Positions 54,855 to 62,324 of a DNA stretch of 64,000 nt are shown here, in pieces. Position 1 is the stretch's first letter. Every line of letters starts with the position of its first letter. A program made the position numbers and the translations under genes. The stretch spans positions 140,388 through 204,387 of the IMG/VR virus record IMGVR_UViG_3300009177_000028, one strand, 5' to 3'. Source of the stretch: a virus. Below the pieces are notes generated by a model. It saw only the letters and a program-made list of their open reading frames with translations, did not search any database and was not told the DNA's origin.

Positions 54855-56435
54855 ATGCAGCCGATTGATGGTTATTCTAAACCGCTGCTGGACGTGGCTA
54901 ATCCGTTGGACCAATTGGTTGATGTGGCTGAGAAGCATCTCGCCCAAGAACCTACATTGTTCCAGAAGGCGGGTGAGCTAGTATGTATCCTGAAAGACCA
55001 CAATGGTCGTTTAGCTCTCAAACCTACCAAGTCATCCATCATCCGATATCTATTGAGTCGGGTGATTACTTGGTGCAATGAAGGCGAGAGGATCCATCCT
55101 CCTACTTCAGTTGCCAAGTGTTTGGTGGACAAAAGTGGTTGGCAGAATGTCCGCAAGCTGCGGTCTCTCACCACCTTTCCGCCCATTGGAGCTAATGGAT
55201 CCATCAATACTACAGAGGGATATCATCCTGATACTTACGTCTACTTTACAGGCGAAGTAGACTGTAAGATTCCGGATCATCCTACTCAGCAGGATGCTAA
55301 GCGAGCTGTCAGTATTCTTACTGACATTGTATGTGATTTCCCTTTTGCAGAAGAGGGGCATCGTTCGGCTTGGTTGGCCGGTCTCCTTTCTCCACTCTCC
55401 CGTTTTGCTCACGATGGGAATACTCCCATGGTGGTAGTTCAGGCTAATGGTCCGAGGGTAGGTAAAACCAGTCTCGTCAAGATCATCTCCTATATCCTGA
55501 CAGGTGATGAGTGTCCAGTTGTTACTCATACCAAGAATGAGGATGAAACCAGAAAGAGGATTTTGTCCTACCTGAGGATTGGTAGGAGCATGGTTCTGGT
55601 GGATAACGTAGTCGGTGAATATGGTGGAGCTGCCATCAACGCCATGGCTACCAGTCGTCAGTGGGAGGATCGTGTCCTAGGTCATTCTAAGGTTCTACAA
55701 GTACAGAATGATACTACATGGTTCATCACTGGTAACAATATCCTACTGGCCCCCGATACAGCGGAACGGTGTTTGAATATCCGACTTCGTTGTTTGGATG
55801 AGAAACCACATCTTCGTACAGGATTCAAGTATCCTGATTTGTGGAATGTGGTAAGAGAGCGTCGAGCCGAATTGCTCAGTTCCGCACTCATCATTCTCAA
55901 AGCCTACATTATGGCAGGGATGCCGGATCAGAAGTTGCCCAAGTGGGGAAGCTTTGAGCAGTGGTCCAAACTGGTTCGTGGAGCCCTAGTGTGGGCTGGA
56001 GCAGTTGATCCTGCTACCACTAGGCAAGAGTTGGAGATGGAGTCTGATGTAGGCAGATACACTGCCAATGGAATCATCGAAGGATGGTTGCAATTGCAGC
56101 AGATGGTGGGAGCTAAAGATGGGCTTACCACTCGTGAAGCCTATGATTTTATCTCACAAGGTTTGATGGTACCTTCATTGCGAGATGCGTTGGAGGAGAT
56201 TGCGGGCGGTGTAGGGAAACTCCCTAATGCTCATACCATTGGAAGACATCTGCGGGAGATCAAAGACCGTAACTTCAATGGTAAGTGTCTTCGGTGTGTG
56301 CCGAATGATAAGACGGGACATCGTTGGTATGTTGCTGATCTTGGTGGTTCGGGGACAGGGGGACAGGGGGGACAGGATTCGGCCCGAAAAACTAACGGGC
56401 TCAATGGCCATACCAATGGCACGAATCATGCTTGA
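54855..56435 (+). CDS. primase-associated (SF3-like) replicative ATPase/helicase
   Basis: 526 residues from ATG 54855 (GGGAGA upstream). Walker A GPRVGKTS (199-206), Walker B SMVLVDN (246-251), sensor TGNN (292-295), and RCLNIRL with candidate Arg finger. The segment LPKWGSFEQWSKLVRGALVWAG is characteristic of ATPases linked to bifunctional primase-polymerases in phages and plasmids. No primase domain is fused; the N-terminal 150 residues are a separate helical and winged-like part. Probably the element's replicative helicase. Gly/Asn-rich disordered tail. Confidence 0.85.
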   Translation: MQPIDGYSKPLLDVANPLDQLVDVAEKHLAQEPTLFQKAGELVCILKDHNGRLALKPTKSSIIRYLLSRVITWCNEGERIHPPTSVAKCLVDKSGWQNVRKLRSLTTFPPIGANGSINTTEGYHPDTYVYFTGEVDCKIPDHPTQQDAKRAVSILTDIVCDFPFAEEGHRSAWLAGLLSPLSRFAHDGNTPMVVVQANGPRVGKTSLVKIISYILTGDECPVVTHTKNEDETRKRILSYLRIGRSMVLVDNVVGEYGGAAINAMATSRQWEDRVLGHSKVLQVQNDTTWFITGNNILLAPDTAERCLNIRLRCLDEKPHLRTGFKYPDLWNVVRERRAELLSSALIILKAYIMAGMPDQKLPKWGSFEQWSKLVRGALVWAGAVDPATTRQELEMESDVGRYTANGIIEGWLQLQQMVGAKDGLTTREAYDFISQGLMVPSLRDALEEIAGGVGKLPNAHTIGRHLREIKDRNFNGKCLRCVPNDKTGHRWYVADLGGSGTGGQGGQDSARKTNGLNGHTNGTNHA

Positions 56436-56529
56436 TCTGTTTGGTCCATTTGACTCCATTCCAGTTGAGTGTTATTCTCGTTGGTCCTGGGCGACGTTCA
56501 TGACGCGCCATGTCATAAAGGGGGTATCA

Positions 56530-56766
56530 ATGGGTAAGGGGTTGCTGGTGGTCGGGGCTTTCCTGGTCTCTCTTGTTGCGGTGGTGTCGCCTCAGGGGCC
56601 CTACGTGGCTGCTGGGAGCGATGCGAAGGCCGATTACAGCTCGTGCCGTCGAGCCTGCGAGAAGACCTTCAGCGAGTGCATGCTGCGCTGCTCTGAATGG
56701 CCAACGGATTCTGATAGGTGCAAAGCGGACTGCCAACGTGAGTACCAGCGCTGCAATTGCAGCTAA
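56530..56766 (+). CDS. secreted Cys-rich helical-hairpin protein
   Basis: 78 residues. Signal peptide (LLVVGAFLVSLVAVV), then eight Cys as CX3C-X6-CX3C and CX3C-X6-CXC (CRRACEKTFSECMLRC, CKADCQREYQRCNC), the pattern of disulfide-stapled helical hairpins. Short and exported; may act in the periplasm or outside. Unknown. Confidence 0.7.
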   Translation: MGKGLLVVGAFLVSLVAVVSPQGPYVAAGSDAKADYSSCRRACEKTFSECMLRCSEWPTDSDRCKADCQREYQRCNCS

Positions 56767-56776
56767 CGAATTATAC

Positions 56777-56804
56777 TTGACACTTACTGGTTCGGTGCTA
56801 CAAC
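56777..56804 (+). promoter_or_regulatory. sigma70-like promoter, 16-bp spacer
   Basis: TTGACA (56777), 16 nt ending GTGC, TACAAC (56799). Leader of about 40 nt to the gene at 56850. Confidence 0.7.
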
Positions 56805-56849
56805 TAATAATGCCGGGGCAATTGAGCCCTAAAAGAGAGAGAGAAAGCC

Positions 56850-57212
56850 ATGATCCCGAATGCGTTTTTCCAGAAGTATGTCGTCTACGGTGCGAACGGC
56901 TCGGTCGATGTGAAGAAGTCGGTCAAGTCCTTCGAGGAAGACTTCAACGCCTGGTGTCGTGAACAGGGCGACCTGAAGCCGGCTATCCTCCAGGAGCTGA
57001 CCAACTACAAGCGGCTCGGAGAGGGGAAGCTCACCCACTTCGTCCTCCATCAGCTCAAGCTGGAGCCGACCAAGGAGAACGTGGACCGCATCCAGAATGC
57101 GCTTCAGGAGTTGCAGCGCGCTGGGAAGATCCTCTACAAGACCACGGAAAGCGGCAAGCGCCGTGGACGTGGTGCAGGTTGGGTGATCCGGGAGGATGCG
57201 CGCGCTGCCTGA
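56850..57212 (+). CDS. hypothetical helical protein, own transcript
   Basis: 120 residues, strongly codon-biased. KKSVKSFEEDFNAWCREQGDLKPAILQELTNYKRLGEGKLTHFVLHQL then LQELQRAGKILYKTTESGKRRGRGAGWV: looks like a winged-helix-type fold with a basic wing (KRRGRG). DNA binding inferred only. Bracketed by a promoter and a terminator, so monocistronic. Confidence 0.7.
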   Translation: MIPNAFFQKYVVYGANGSVDVKKSVKSFEEDFNAWCREQGDLKPAILQELTNYKRLGEGKLTHFVLHQLKLEPTKENVDRIQNALQELQRAGKILYKTTESGKRRGRGAGWVIREDARAA

Positions 57213-57244
57213 TCCTTCCGGAGCGACCAGAGTGTAATGTGGGG

Positions 57245-57280
57245 AAAGCCCGGTCTCAGCGAAAGCTGAGCCGGGCTTTT
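57245..57280 (+). terminator. rho-independent terminator
   Basis: AAAGCCCGG.CTCAGC gaaa GCTGAG CCGGGCTTT, a stem of 15 bp with one bulged T and a GAAA tetraloop, then TTCGCTTT. Confidence 0.85.
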
Positions 57281-57315
57281 CGCTTTGGATCCAATCTCTC
57301 AGCATGTAGGGCATC

Positions 57316-58071
57316 ATGATGAAATCGGTTCTGTCATTCGGCTTGGTCTCGATTCCAGTAGAGATTCAGAATACAGTGGCCCCTAATGGAGGCATGTGCT
57401 GGCTATCTCCACAAGGTAATCGAGTATCAGTAGAGTACGTTGACAGTGTGACCGGAGAACGTCTGGTGCGCAATCAGCTCCTTCATGGAGTAGAGGTAAT
57501 CAAGGAAAAGTATGTTACCTTCACCAATGCAGAGCTAAAGGCATTGTTGGATGATAGGGGTAATACCATCCTGATTCAACAGGTAATACCAATTCGAGCA
57601 CTTTCCCTTCATGGTGTGGAAAAGTCATACTACCTGACCCCACATAAGATCCATAAACCATACCGTCTACTACATAGTTGCCTAAAGTCTTCCAACAGGG
57701 CTGCTGTAGGTAAATGGCATACGAGGGGCAAAGACCACCTTGTCTTACTTTACCCTACACCTAGCTCATTGGTCATGCTTCAGCTACACTATCAGACCGA
57801 GTTACGGGAGGTGTGCTTCAGCTTTGCCAAGGGATCCGAGCCCAATCGGCAAGAGGTCGCATTAGCGAACGAATTGCTTGACAGGCTTGCCTCAGACGGG
57901 TTAGATGTGGCGTCCTATCAGGACGAGTATGCCCAGCGCTTGCGTGCCGCAGTTGAGGCAAAACAAGCAGGGAACCCGGATCTCGCGACATTACTACGTA
58001 AGTCGCTGAAAGGCAAACATGAAGGTAGAGCTAAGGGACGCCAAAGTCGAGCTGGAGGTAGGAGAAGGTAA
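57316..58071 (+). CDS. ku: Ku protein (DNA end-binding, NHEJ)
   Basis: 251 residues, close to bacterial Ku size. SVLSFGLVSIPVEIQNTV, YVDSVTGERLV, KEKYVTFTNAELKALL, KSYYLTPHK, MLQLHYQTELREV and ALANELLDRLA follow the Ku core. By family it forms a ring on double-strand ends and recruits a ligase; none is seen here, so it may use a host LigD or protect genome ends. Basic C-terminal tail (GRAKGRQSRAGGRRR) overlaps the next gene by 53 nt. Confidence 0.88.
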   Translation: MMKSVLSFGLVSIPVEIQNTVAPNGGMCWLSPQGNRVSVEYVDSVTGERLVRNQLLHGVEVIKEKYVTFTNAELKALLDDRGNTILIQQVIPIRALSLHGVEKSYYLTPHKIHKPYRLLHSCLKSSNRAAVGKWHTRGKDHLVLLYPTPSSLVMLQLHYQTELREVCFSFAKGSEPNRQEVALANELLDRLASDGLDVASYQDEYAQRLRAAVEAKQAGNPDLATLLRKSLKGKHEGRAKGRQSRAGGRRR

Positions 58072-58378
58072 ACACTTTCTCCACATCAACGGACAGAATG
58101 TCCCAATTCCGAGAGATGTAGGTGTAGCCCTCATCTTTGGAGAAGAAAAACCTCGACCTGCCCCTACCGCCCCGACCAAACCATGTCCACCTTCCAAGGC
58201 GGAGAGGAAGTACGGGTGTCAGACACCATCCGCCAGGAAGAAGCTCTCAGCATCTCTCCTCAAGTTTCACGCCAAACGTAGGCGAAAGGAAGCCGCTGAA
58301 CTGAAAAAGGGCACTCCGGCCAAGAAACATCTCAATGGGAAGTCCCACCTCAACGGTGCCGGGCTCCACATCAACTAA
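58019..58378 (+). CDS. small basic protein overlapping ku
   Basis: 119 residues. KVELRDAKVELEVGEGKHFLHINGQNVPIPRDVGVALIFG beta part, a Pro-rich hinge, then a Lys/Arg-rich tail (SARKKLSASLLKFHAKRRRKEA). Likely nucleic-acid binding; co-transcribed with ku and possibly acting with it. Confidence 0.65.
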   Translation: MKVELRDAKVELEVGEGKHFLHINGQNVPIPRDVGVALIFGEEKPRPAPTAPTKPCPPSKAERKYGCQTPSARKKLSASLLKFHAKRRRKEAAELKKGTPAKKHLNGKSHLNGAGLHIN

Positions 58379-58389
58379 GAGCAAAAACC

Positions 58390-58466
58390 AAACGGCCCCT
58401 ACTTCGTAGGCCGATCTCACTCAGTGTGGTGAGGTTGGACCTTCGACTAGGGGCCGTTTTTATTTG
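58390..58466 (+). terminator. terminator after the ku operon
   Basis: AAACGGCCCCTA (58390-58401) pairs with TAGGGGCCGTTT (58448-58459), 12 bp, followed by TTATTT. The 46-nt loop holds a CAC..GTG hairpin. Confidence 0.75.
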
Positions 58467-58469
58467 TCC

Positions 58470-59199
58470 TACGTATCCTACATTTCCCTACATAGTTACC
58501 CACTGTAGTCGTCAAGCAAATACCATGCCATGACGCGGTAACGCAGCCAGCTACGCAAAGAGTGCAAAGTTGCCACAATCTTGCGTACCGAGCAAAAGTG
58601 CCACAACCGTAGGCTTTACGGCTTAGCTACGATGTAGGTGTCGCAACTTTTTGCAGACTGCCACAACGGCCGAGGTCGGGCGGTAGATCGCAGTGCCCTG
58701 GTAGCTCGTGGTCTAATTGACTTGGTTTTCCGGGCAATTACGAGCTTCAATTGTACCCTGCTGGTCTCAGTGTGAATGACCTGCGAAAGCTGGCATGGCA
58801 TTAGCAATAGCTCTCATCACGTGGCAACCAGCCACAAAGCAAAAGCAGAATAGCAATTCTGCCATGCTCTTTGAAAACTGAATCCTGACAGTCGGTTAGT
58901 TTCATACTTACCGAGTAGGTTCGAATCGTGGATCCAAAGTGCCACGGTTCGCGGGCTACGTAGCTCGGGCGCGACCTAAGTACCCTTCTGAAACAAGCAG
59001 AGTAGGAGGGCGAAAACACTAGAGAGTCGGCTGACTTGGCTTGCCAAGCGGCCCTCCCTACCGGCGCACTATCTCGAAAGATGAGCATGCACTAATACTT
59101 CTAGTCAGAGTAAAAAGCAAGTTTAGTACCGTATTAGATTACTTATCAACTACGGTACACTAAGTAGTAATTCAGTTTTCACAATGAGAGGAGTCAATC
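58470..59199. other. 730-nt gene-free, structured region
   Basis: No credible ORF. Notable: TGCCACAA words (58572, 58600, 58660 area), a nested hairpin AGCTCG/CGAGCT enclosing TAATTG/CAATTA (about 58708-58754), CTTTGAAAACTGAAT (58870), GGTTCGAATC (58919) without a pairing T-arm, and the GTACCGTA/TACGGTAC element at 59126. An ncRNA, an origin or a long leader are all possible. Confidence 0.5.
59126..59158. promoter_or_regulatory. inverted repeat around GATTACTTATCAA, copy 1
   Basis: GTACCGTA and TACGGTAC flank TTAGATTACTTATCAAC; the core recurs at 61424 with different arms. Lies 42 nt before the ATG at 59200. Confidence 0.5.
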
Positions 59200-59706
59200 A
59201 TGAACGAGACCAAGCAGCAAGCGGTTGCAGTCAAGGTGGAGGATCGATTCAAGGCGCCTCGGCCGGCTTATACGGCGCCCGACAACGGGGGCGTCACAAT
59301 GCCTCAGCCGAAGGACAATCGCCCGGCCCTGAGCCTCAGGGAGCAAGCAAAGCAGAGTGGTGACGACAAGTTGGCGGCGCTCTTCGCTAAGGCAGAAGAG
59401 AATGCTCGCAAGTCGCTGGACCGAGCACAAGGTAAGGTGGTGGAGTCGAAACCCCGAGTTACCAAAAGCCGAAAGCAAAAGGAGCAAACGACCCCCATTA
59501 TTCCTGCTCAATTCAAGCCGGAAGATGTGTGTGATGATGTCACCTTCCTGAAGCGAACCATCAGCGGTGACTACCATTCCCCCGAGATGAAAGCGCTCTT
59601 CTGGGCCAACGGTGGGGAAAAGTTTCTGAAGGCCGGTCTCAGCTACGCTTCGGCTTTCTCCAATCTCCGTAGGGAAAAGCAGAACGCTATCTCCGCAAAG
59701 AAGTAA
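59200..59706 (+). CDS. hypothetical basic protein
   Basis: 168 residues, GAGAGGAG upstream. Disordered N-terminal third (Pro/Ala/Gln), helix LREQAKQSGDDKLAALFAKAEENARKSL, basic segment (KSRKQKEQ), then a folded C-terminal part (PEMKALFWANGGEKFLKAGLSYASAFSNL). Expression likely strong. Unknown. Confidence 0.65.
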   Translation: MNETKQQAVAVKVEDRFKAPRPAYTAPDNGGVTMPQPKDNRPALSLREQAKQSGDDKLAALFAKAEENARKSLDRAQGKVVESKPRVTKSRKQKEQTTPIIPAQFKPEDVCDDVTFLKRTISGDYHSPEMKALFWANGGEKFLKAGLSYASAFSNLRREKQNAISAKK

Positions 59707-59727
59707 AGAGAAGGAAAGGAATTCACA

Positions 59728-60453
59728 ATGACCACCAGCAAGATGTCCCCCAAGCGTTTCGTGTCTGCCAAGTTCTCCGGCAAGGTGAGTGCGGAGGGGT
59801 TTCTGTCGGCTCATTGGGAATTCTTGAAAGGTCAGGATTATCTGACCCACATCTTGGAGGCGTACGAAAAGAAAGAGTTGCTCCCTACTCCTACTCTCAT
59901 TGCATGTCAGCAAGCGGTCATTGACCACCTTGGGCAAGTGAGTGAGAACAAGGGGAAAGAGGAAGCTAAAAGGACTACCAGCGGAACCAAGGTGGTTCGA
60001 CGTAAGAAGAATACGCAAGAAGTGGATGCTTCAGAAGTTCCGGATTCCAATTACCTTATCACACTGATGTGCAAGGTGTATGATCGTGCAGGTGCTTGTA
60101 CGATTCAGGTTGGAACGGTGGAACACTTGAATACGGTGGAGGAAGAGAAGAACGGTTTGGTAGTTACCAAAACTGTAAAGACAAGTGAACCTGCTATTTT
60201 TGAAGCAGATACCTTCAATGTAGCTGCGCGGATTGCAGATAGACACTTGTTCAATCGTGGTGATTCGGTGTATGCAATCATCGAAAACACACAAGGGAAA
60301 CCGATTCAAACAATCGTCAATCGGGATGATGCAATCGCCCGAACCTTGGTAAAGCCGAAGGGTCCTAGTGTGAGGAACACTTCATCCGGGGGAAGTAATC
60401 TCGGATTCGGAATCAAGGCAAAGAATGATCGGTCTCACTTTTCGAGAGGATGA
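59728..60453 (+). CDS. hypothetical protein
   Basis: 241 residues, GAAAGGAA upstream. HWEFLKGQDYLTHILEAYEKKELLPTP helical part, basic linker (VVRRKKN), then a strand-rich half (NYLITLMCKVYDRAGACTIQVGTV..ATFNVAARIADRHLF) and a Gly/Ser tail. Could bind DNA with its partner at 59200. Unknown. Confidence 0.65.
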   Translation: MTTSKMSPKRFVSAKFSGKVSAEGFLSAHWEFLKGQDYLTHILEAYEKKELLPTPTLIACQQAVIDHLGQVSENKGKEEAKRTTSGTKVVRRKKNTQEVDASEVPDSNYLITLMCKVYDRAGACTIQVGTVEHLNTVEEEKNGLVVTKTVKTSEPAIFEADTFNVAARIADRHLFNRGDSVYAIIENTQGKPIQTIVNRDDAIARTLVKPKGPSVRNTSSGGSNLGFGIKAKNDRSHFSRG

Positions 60454-60461
60454 ATTCAATC

Positions 60462-60623
60462 ATGAGCCAGAAGATCAAGCCTCGTCAGCAAAAGAAGCCT
60501 CGTAACTACATCGCTATGGATGCAATCCTTCACTACAAGGGTGGACCCATGCGTGACCGTAGGGAAAAGAGGACTCGAAACCCCCGCAAGAGCTGGGAGA
60601 CGGAGCAGGACAATGTCTTTTGA
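60462..60623 (+). CDS. 53-residue basic protein
   Basis: ATG 60462 to TGA 60623. KIKPRQQKKPRNYIAMDAILHYKGGPMRDRREKRTRNPRKSW: very basic, with NYIAMDAI and a basic box also seen in small phage proteins. RNA or DNA binding inferred. Overlaps the next start by 11 nt. Confidence 0.6.
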   Translation: MSQKIKPRQQKKPRNYIAMDAILHYKGGPMRDRREKRTRNPRKSWETEQDNVF

Positions 60624-60768
60624 TATTACTGAAGTAGAGGAAGAGGTTACTGAAGTAGAAGTAGCTTCGCTTTTGTTCGGTGGTTCTTTTCACCTACTCT
60701 GGGAAGAGCAGCGTGAACGTAAGGAAAAAGAGGAGTTTTGGGCCGACCCTTGTTGGTCGGAGGAATAA
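60613..60768 (+). CDS. 51-residue acidic protein
   Basis: ATG 60613. SFDITEVEEEVTEVEVASLLFGGSFHLLWEEQ: acidic beta/helix, the opposite charge of its basic neighbour, to which it is coupled. The two may form a complex; inference only. Confidence 0.55.
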   Translation: MSFDITEVEEEVTEVEVASLLFGGSFHLLWEEQRERKEKEEFWADPCWSEE

Positions 60769-60792
60769 CCTGACATAGATGTGAGGTCAGCC

Positions 60793-60939
60793 ATGTATCG
60801 GGTAATCAATCAAGGAAAAGTAGTAGGTAACTTTCAATTCTTTTTTGATGCATGGCTACACGCCTTTCTTGAATTACCTGTCTACTCCCGGATCAAAGGT
60901 CCGGATGGTGTGTGGACGGTCAACCCTCTAACCAACTGA
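60793..60939 (+). CDS. 48-residue hypothetical protein
   Basis: ATG 60793 to TGA 60939. MYRVINQGKVVGNFQFFFDAWLHAFLELPVYSRIKGPDGVWTVNP reads like a small compact domain (strand, helix, strand). Unknown. Confidence 0.55.
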   Translation: MYRVINQGKVVGNFQFFFDAWLHAFLELPVYSRIKGPDGVWTVNPLTN

Positions 60940-60944
60940 GAAGT

Positions 60945-61094
60945 ATGATTACTAATCTGAATGTGCGCAAAGTCGAGAACGGATACTTTGCCGACTACTG
61001 GAAAGCGGATGAAAAAGGAAGTTCCAAGTCATATCAGCGAGTCTTCTACACATGGGAAGAGCTGTGTGACTGGCTAAAGGAGCAAGTCAAGTGA
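60945..61094 (+). CDS. 49-residue hypothetical protein
   Basis: ATG 60945. [46 protein letters not shown]: strand-strand-helix pattern common in small phage proteins. GTGA overlap with the bL12-like gene. Confidence 0.6.
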   Translation: MITNLNVRKVENGYFADYWKADEKGSSKSYQRVFYTWEELCDWLKEQVK

Positions 61095-61414
61095 AGATCG
61101 AATTGTCGAGTGCGGAATTGCAGGTGCTTATGGCACCGGGTGAGCGTGCCCAGACCGAGGTAGTTCGTCTGAATGCGGAAGTTGCAAAGTTGAATACCCA
61201 ACTTGCAATGATGTCGGCGGGTCCTACAGGGACAGCAGAAGATAACAGGTATCCAGTTATCAATGCCCTGACTCATGTGTGTACGGCACTGGTCAATGGA
61301 AACAAGATCACTGCAATCAAGATTACCCGAGAGTTGACGGGTCTTGGTTTGAAGGAAGCAAAGGATGTCGTGGAAGGAAACTACACGGGTCCAGGTGTGC
61401 GGAAGACGTACTGA
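61091..61414 (+). CDS. bL12 C-terminal-like domain protein (GTG start)
   Basis: 107 residues. A heptad stretch ([15 protein letters not shown]), a linker, then [27 protein letters not shown], nearly the bL12 consensus. In ribosomes this surface binds EF-Tu, EF-G and IF2. Too short and lacking the bL12 N-terminal dimer domain to replace bL12 itself. Related by domain to 24270. Confidence 0.78.
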   Translation: MKIELSSAELQVLMAPGERAQTEVVRLNAEVAKLNTQLAMMSAGPTGTAEDNRYPVINALTHVCTALVNGNKITAIKITRELTGLGLKEAKDVVEGNYTGPGVRKTY

Positions 61415-61423
61415 TTCAATCAA

Positions 61424-61454
61424 CTACATGTGAGATTACTTATCAATCATGTAG
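61424..61454. promoter_or_regulatory. inverted repeat around GATTACTTATCAA, copy 2
   Basis: CTACATG and CATGTAG flank TGAGATTACTTATCAAT. Same arms as copy 3 at 62050. Confidence 0.55.
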
Positions 61455-61555
61455 TTCTAATTATCGATTATCTTACTTGTAACTATTACAATGACAGCTT
61501 GGGTAGCATGTTGTTATCCCGGTGATCGCCAGAGTAATTCTCGGAAACAGAAACC

Positions 61556-61569
61556 GTCACAATTGTGAC
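61556..61569. promoter_or_regulatory. 14-bp palindrome upstream of the gene at 61592
   Basis: GTCACAATTGTGAC is perfect and sits just 5-prime of the ACAGGAG ribosome binding site. It could be an operator or a small RNA hairpin guarding the site. Confidence 0.5.
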
Positions 61570-61591
61570 AGAAAAAACAGGAGTATACATC

Positions 61592-61981
61592 ATGAGCAAG
61601 TCCCTTTCTTTCGCCCTCGTTCTCTCGGCCGGTACCATCGACCGTGAGGCTTCTCTCAGCGCTGCCGAGGTTGCCCTCGACAAGTACATCTCGGAGCACG
61701 AGACGGAGCAGTCGACCATCTCGGATGCGGTTCACGCGGTGTTCGACCAGTACAAGGGTGCGTCTCTCACGATGCCCACGATCGGCGGCATGACGCTTCG
61801 TCAGCTCAATGCGCAGCCGGGCAACTACAAGTCGCTGGAGAAGCGCGTGCTCGACTTCGTTCGCGCCAATGCGGGTACCCGTGAGTCGGGTGCGTCGTTC
61901 AGCATCAACAAGGGTGTTGGTGGTGGCGTGCGCCGCTGGGCGGATGTTCCCGCCGAGACCCCGGCCACCGACAGCAAGTGA
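61592..61981 (+). CDS. hypothetical protein, probably highly expressed
   Basis: 129 residues from ATG 61592 (ACAGGAG upstream). SLSAAEVALDKYISEHETEQSTISDAVHAVFDQYKG helical, TMPTIGGMTLRQLNAQPGNYKSLEKRVLDFVRAN, Gly-rich end. Extreme C/G third-position bias, as in the gene at 21578. Unknown; an abundant DNA- or virion-associated protein is possible. Confidence 0.7.
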   Translation: MSKSLSFALVLSAGTIDREASLSAAEVALDKYISEHETEQSTISDAVHAVFDQYKGASLTMPTIGGMTLRQLNAQPGNYKSLEKRVLDFVRANAGTRESGASFSINKGVGGGVRRWADVPAETPATDSK

Positions 61982-61995
61982 TACATAGGGGATAA

Positions 61996-62026
61996 GGGGA
62001 TAATTATCATAACCGGAGTTATCCCC
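61996..62026 (+). terminator. hairpin after the gene at 61592
   Basis: GGGGATAA (61996-62003) pairs with TTATCCCC (62019-62026); a second GGGGATAA just upstream can pair instead. Weak U run, so terminator or attenuator. Confidence 0.5.
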
Positions 62027-62049
62027 TCCTCTATGAGCACGGTTGTTAG

Positions 62050-62106
62050 CTACATGTGAGATTACTAAAAGCTTCTAACTTACTTAGTAAGCCATCAATC
62101 ATGTAG
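62050..62106. promoter_or_regulatory. inverted repeat around GATTACT, copy 3 (expanded)
   Basis: CTACATGTGAGATTACT at the left and ATCAATCATGTAG at the right match copy 2, with a 26-nt insertion in the middle. Confidence 0.5.
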
Positions 62107-62110
62107 CCCC

Positions 62111-62297
62111 GGTGTGTGTACGATAGGCAACAAGTCCTCCTCTCTCGGCATAGCTCCTCGTACACACGCCACTAATTCCATTATTGTTTTCAATAATGAA
62201 AAAGCTTGGGTAACCGCCCGGCCGACAGAAGCAAACAAGCAAACAGCTTCTTAGATAAGCAACATAAAGAGCTTCTCTCACTCGGGCGGTACCCAAG
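62111..62297 (+). ncRNA. three-hairpin structured leader
   Basis: H1: 13-bp arms (62111-62123 with 62158-62170, one wobble). H2: CATTATTG/CAATAATG with a TTTT loop (62179-62198). H3: 15-bp arms with one bulge (62205-62220 with 62283-62297; CTTGGGTA.CCGCCCG) enclosing GAAGC/GCTTC. Ends 27 nt before the ATG at 62325. A riboswitch-like, attenuator or stable RNA role is inferred. Confidence 0.6.
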
Positions 62298-62324
62298 AGC
62301 CTTCTACCTTACAGGTACATAATC

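Noticed and set aside
58900-58960. tRNA suggested by GGTTCGAATC
   Set aside because: Flanking bases do not form a T-stem or acceptor stem.
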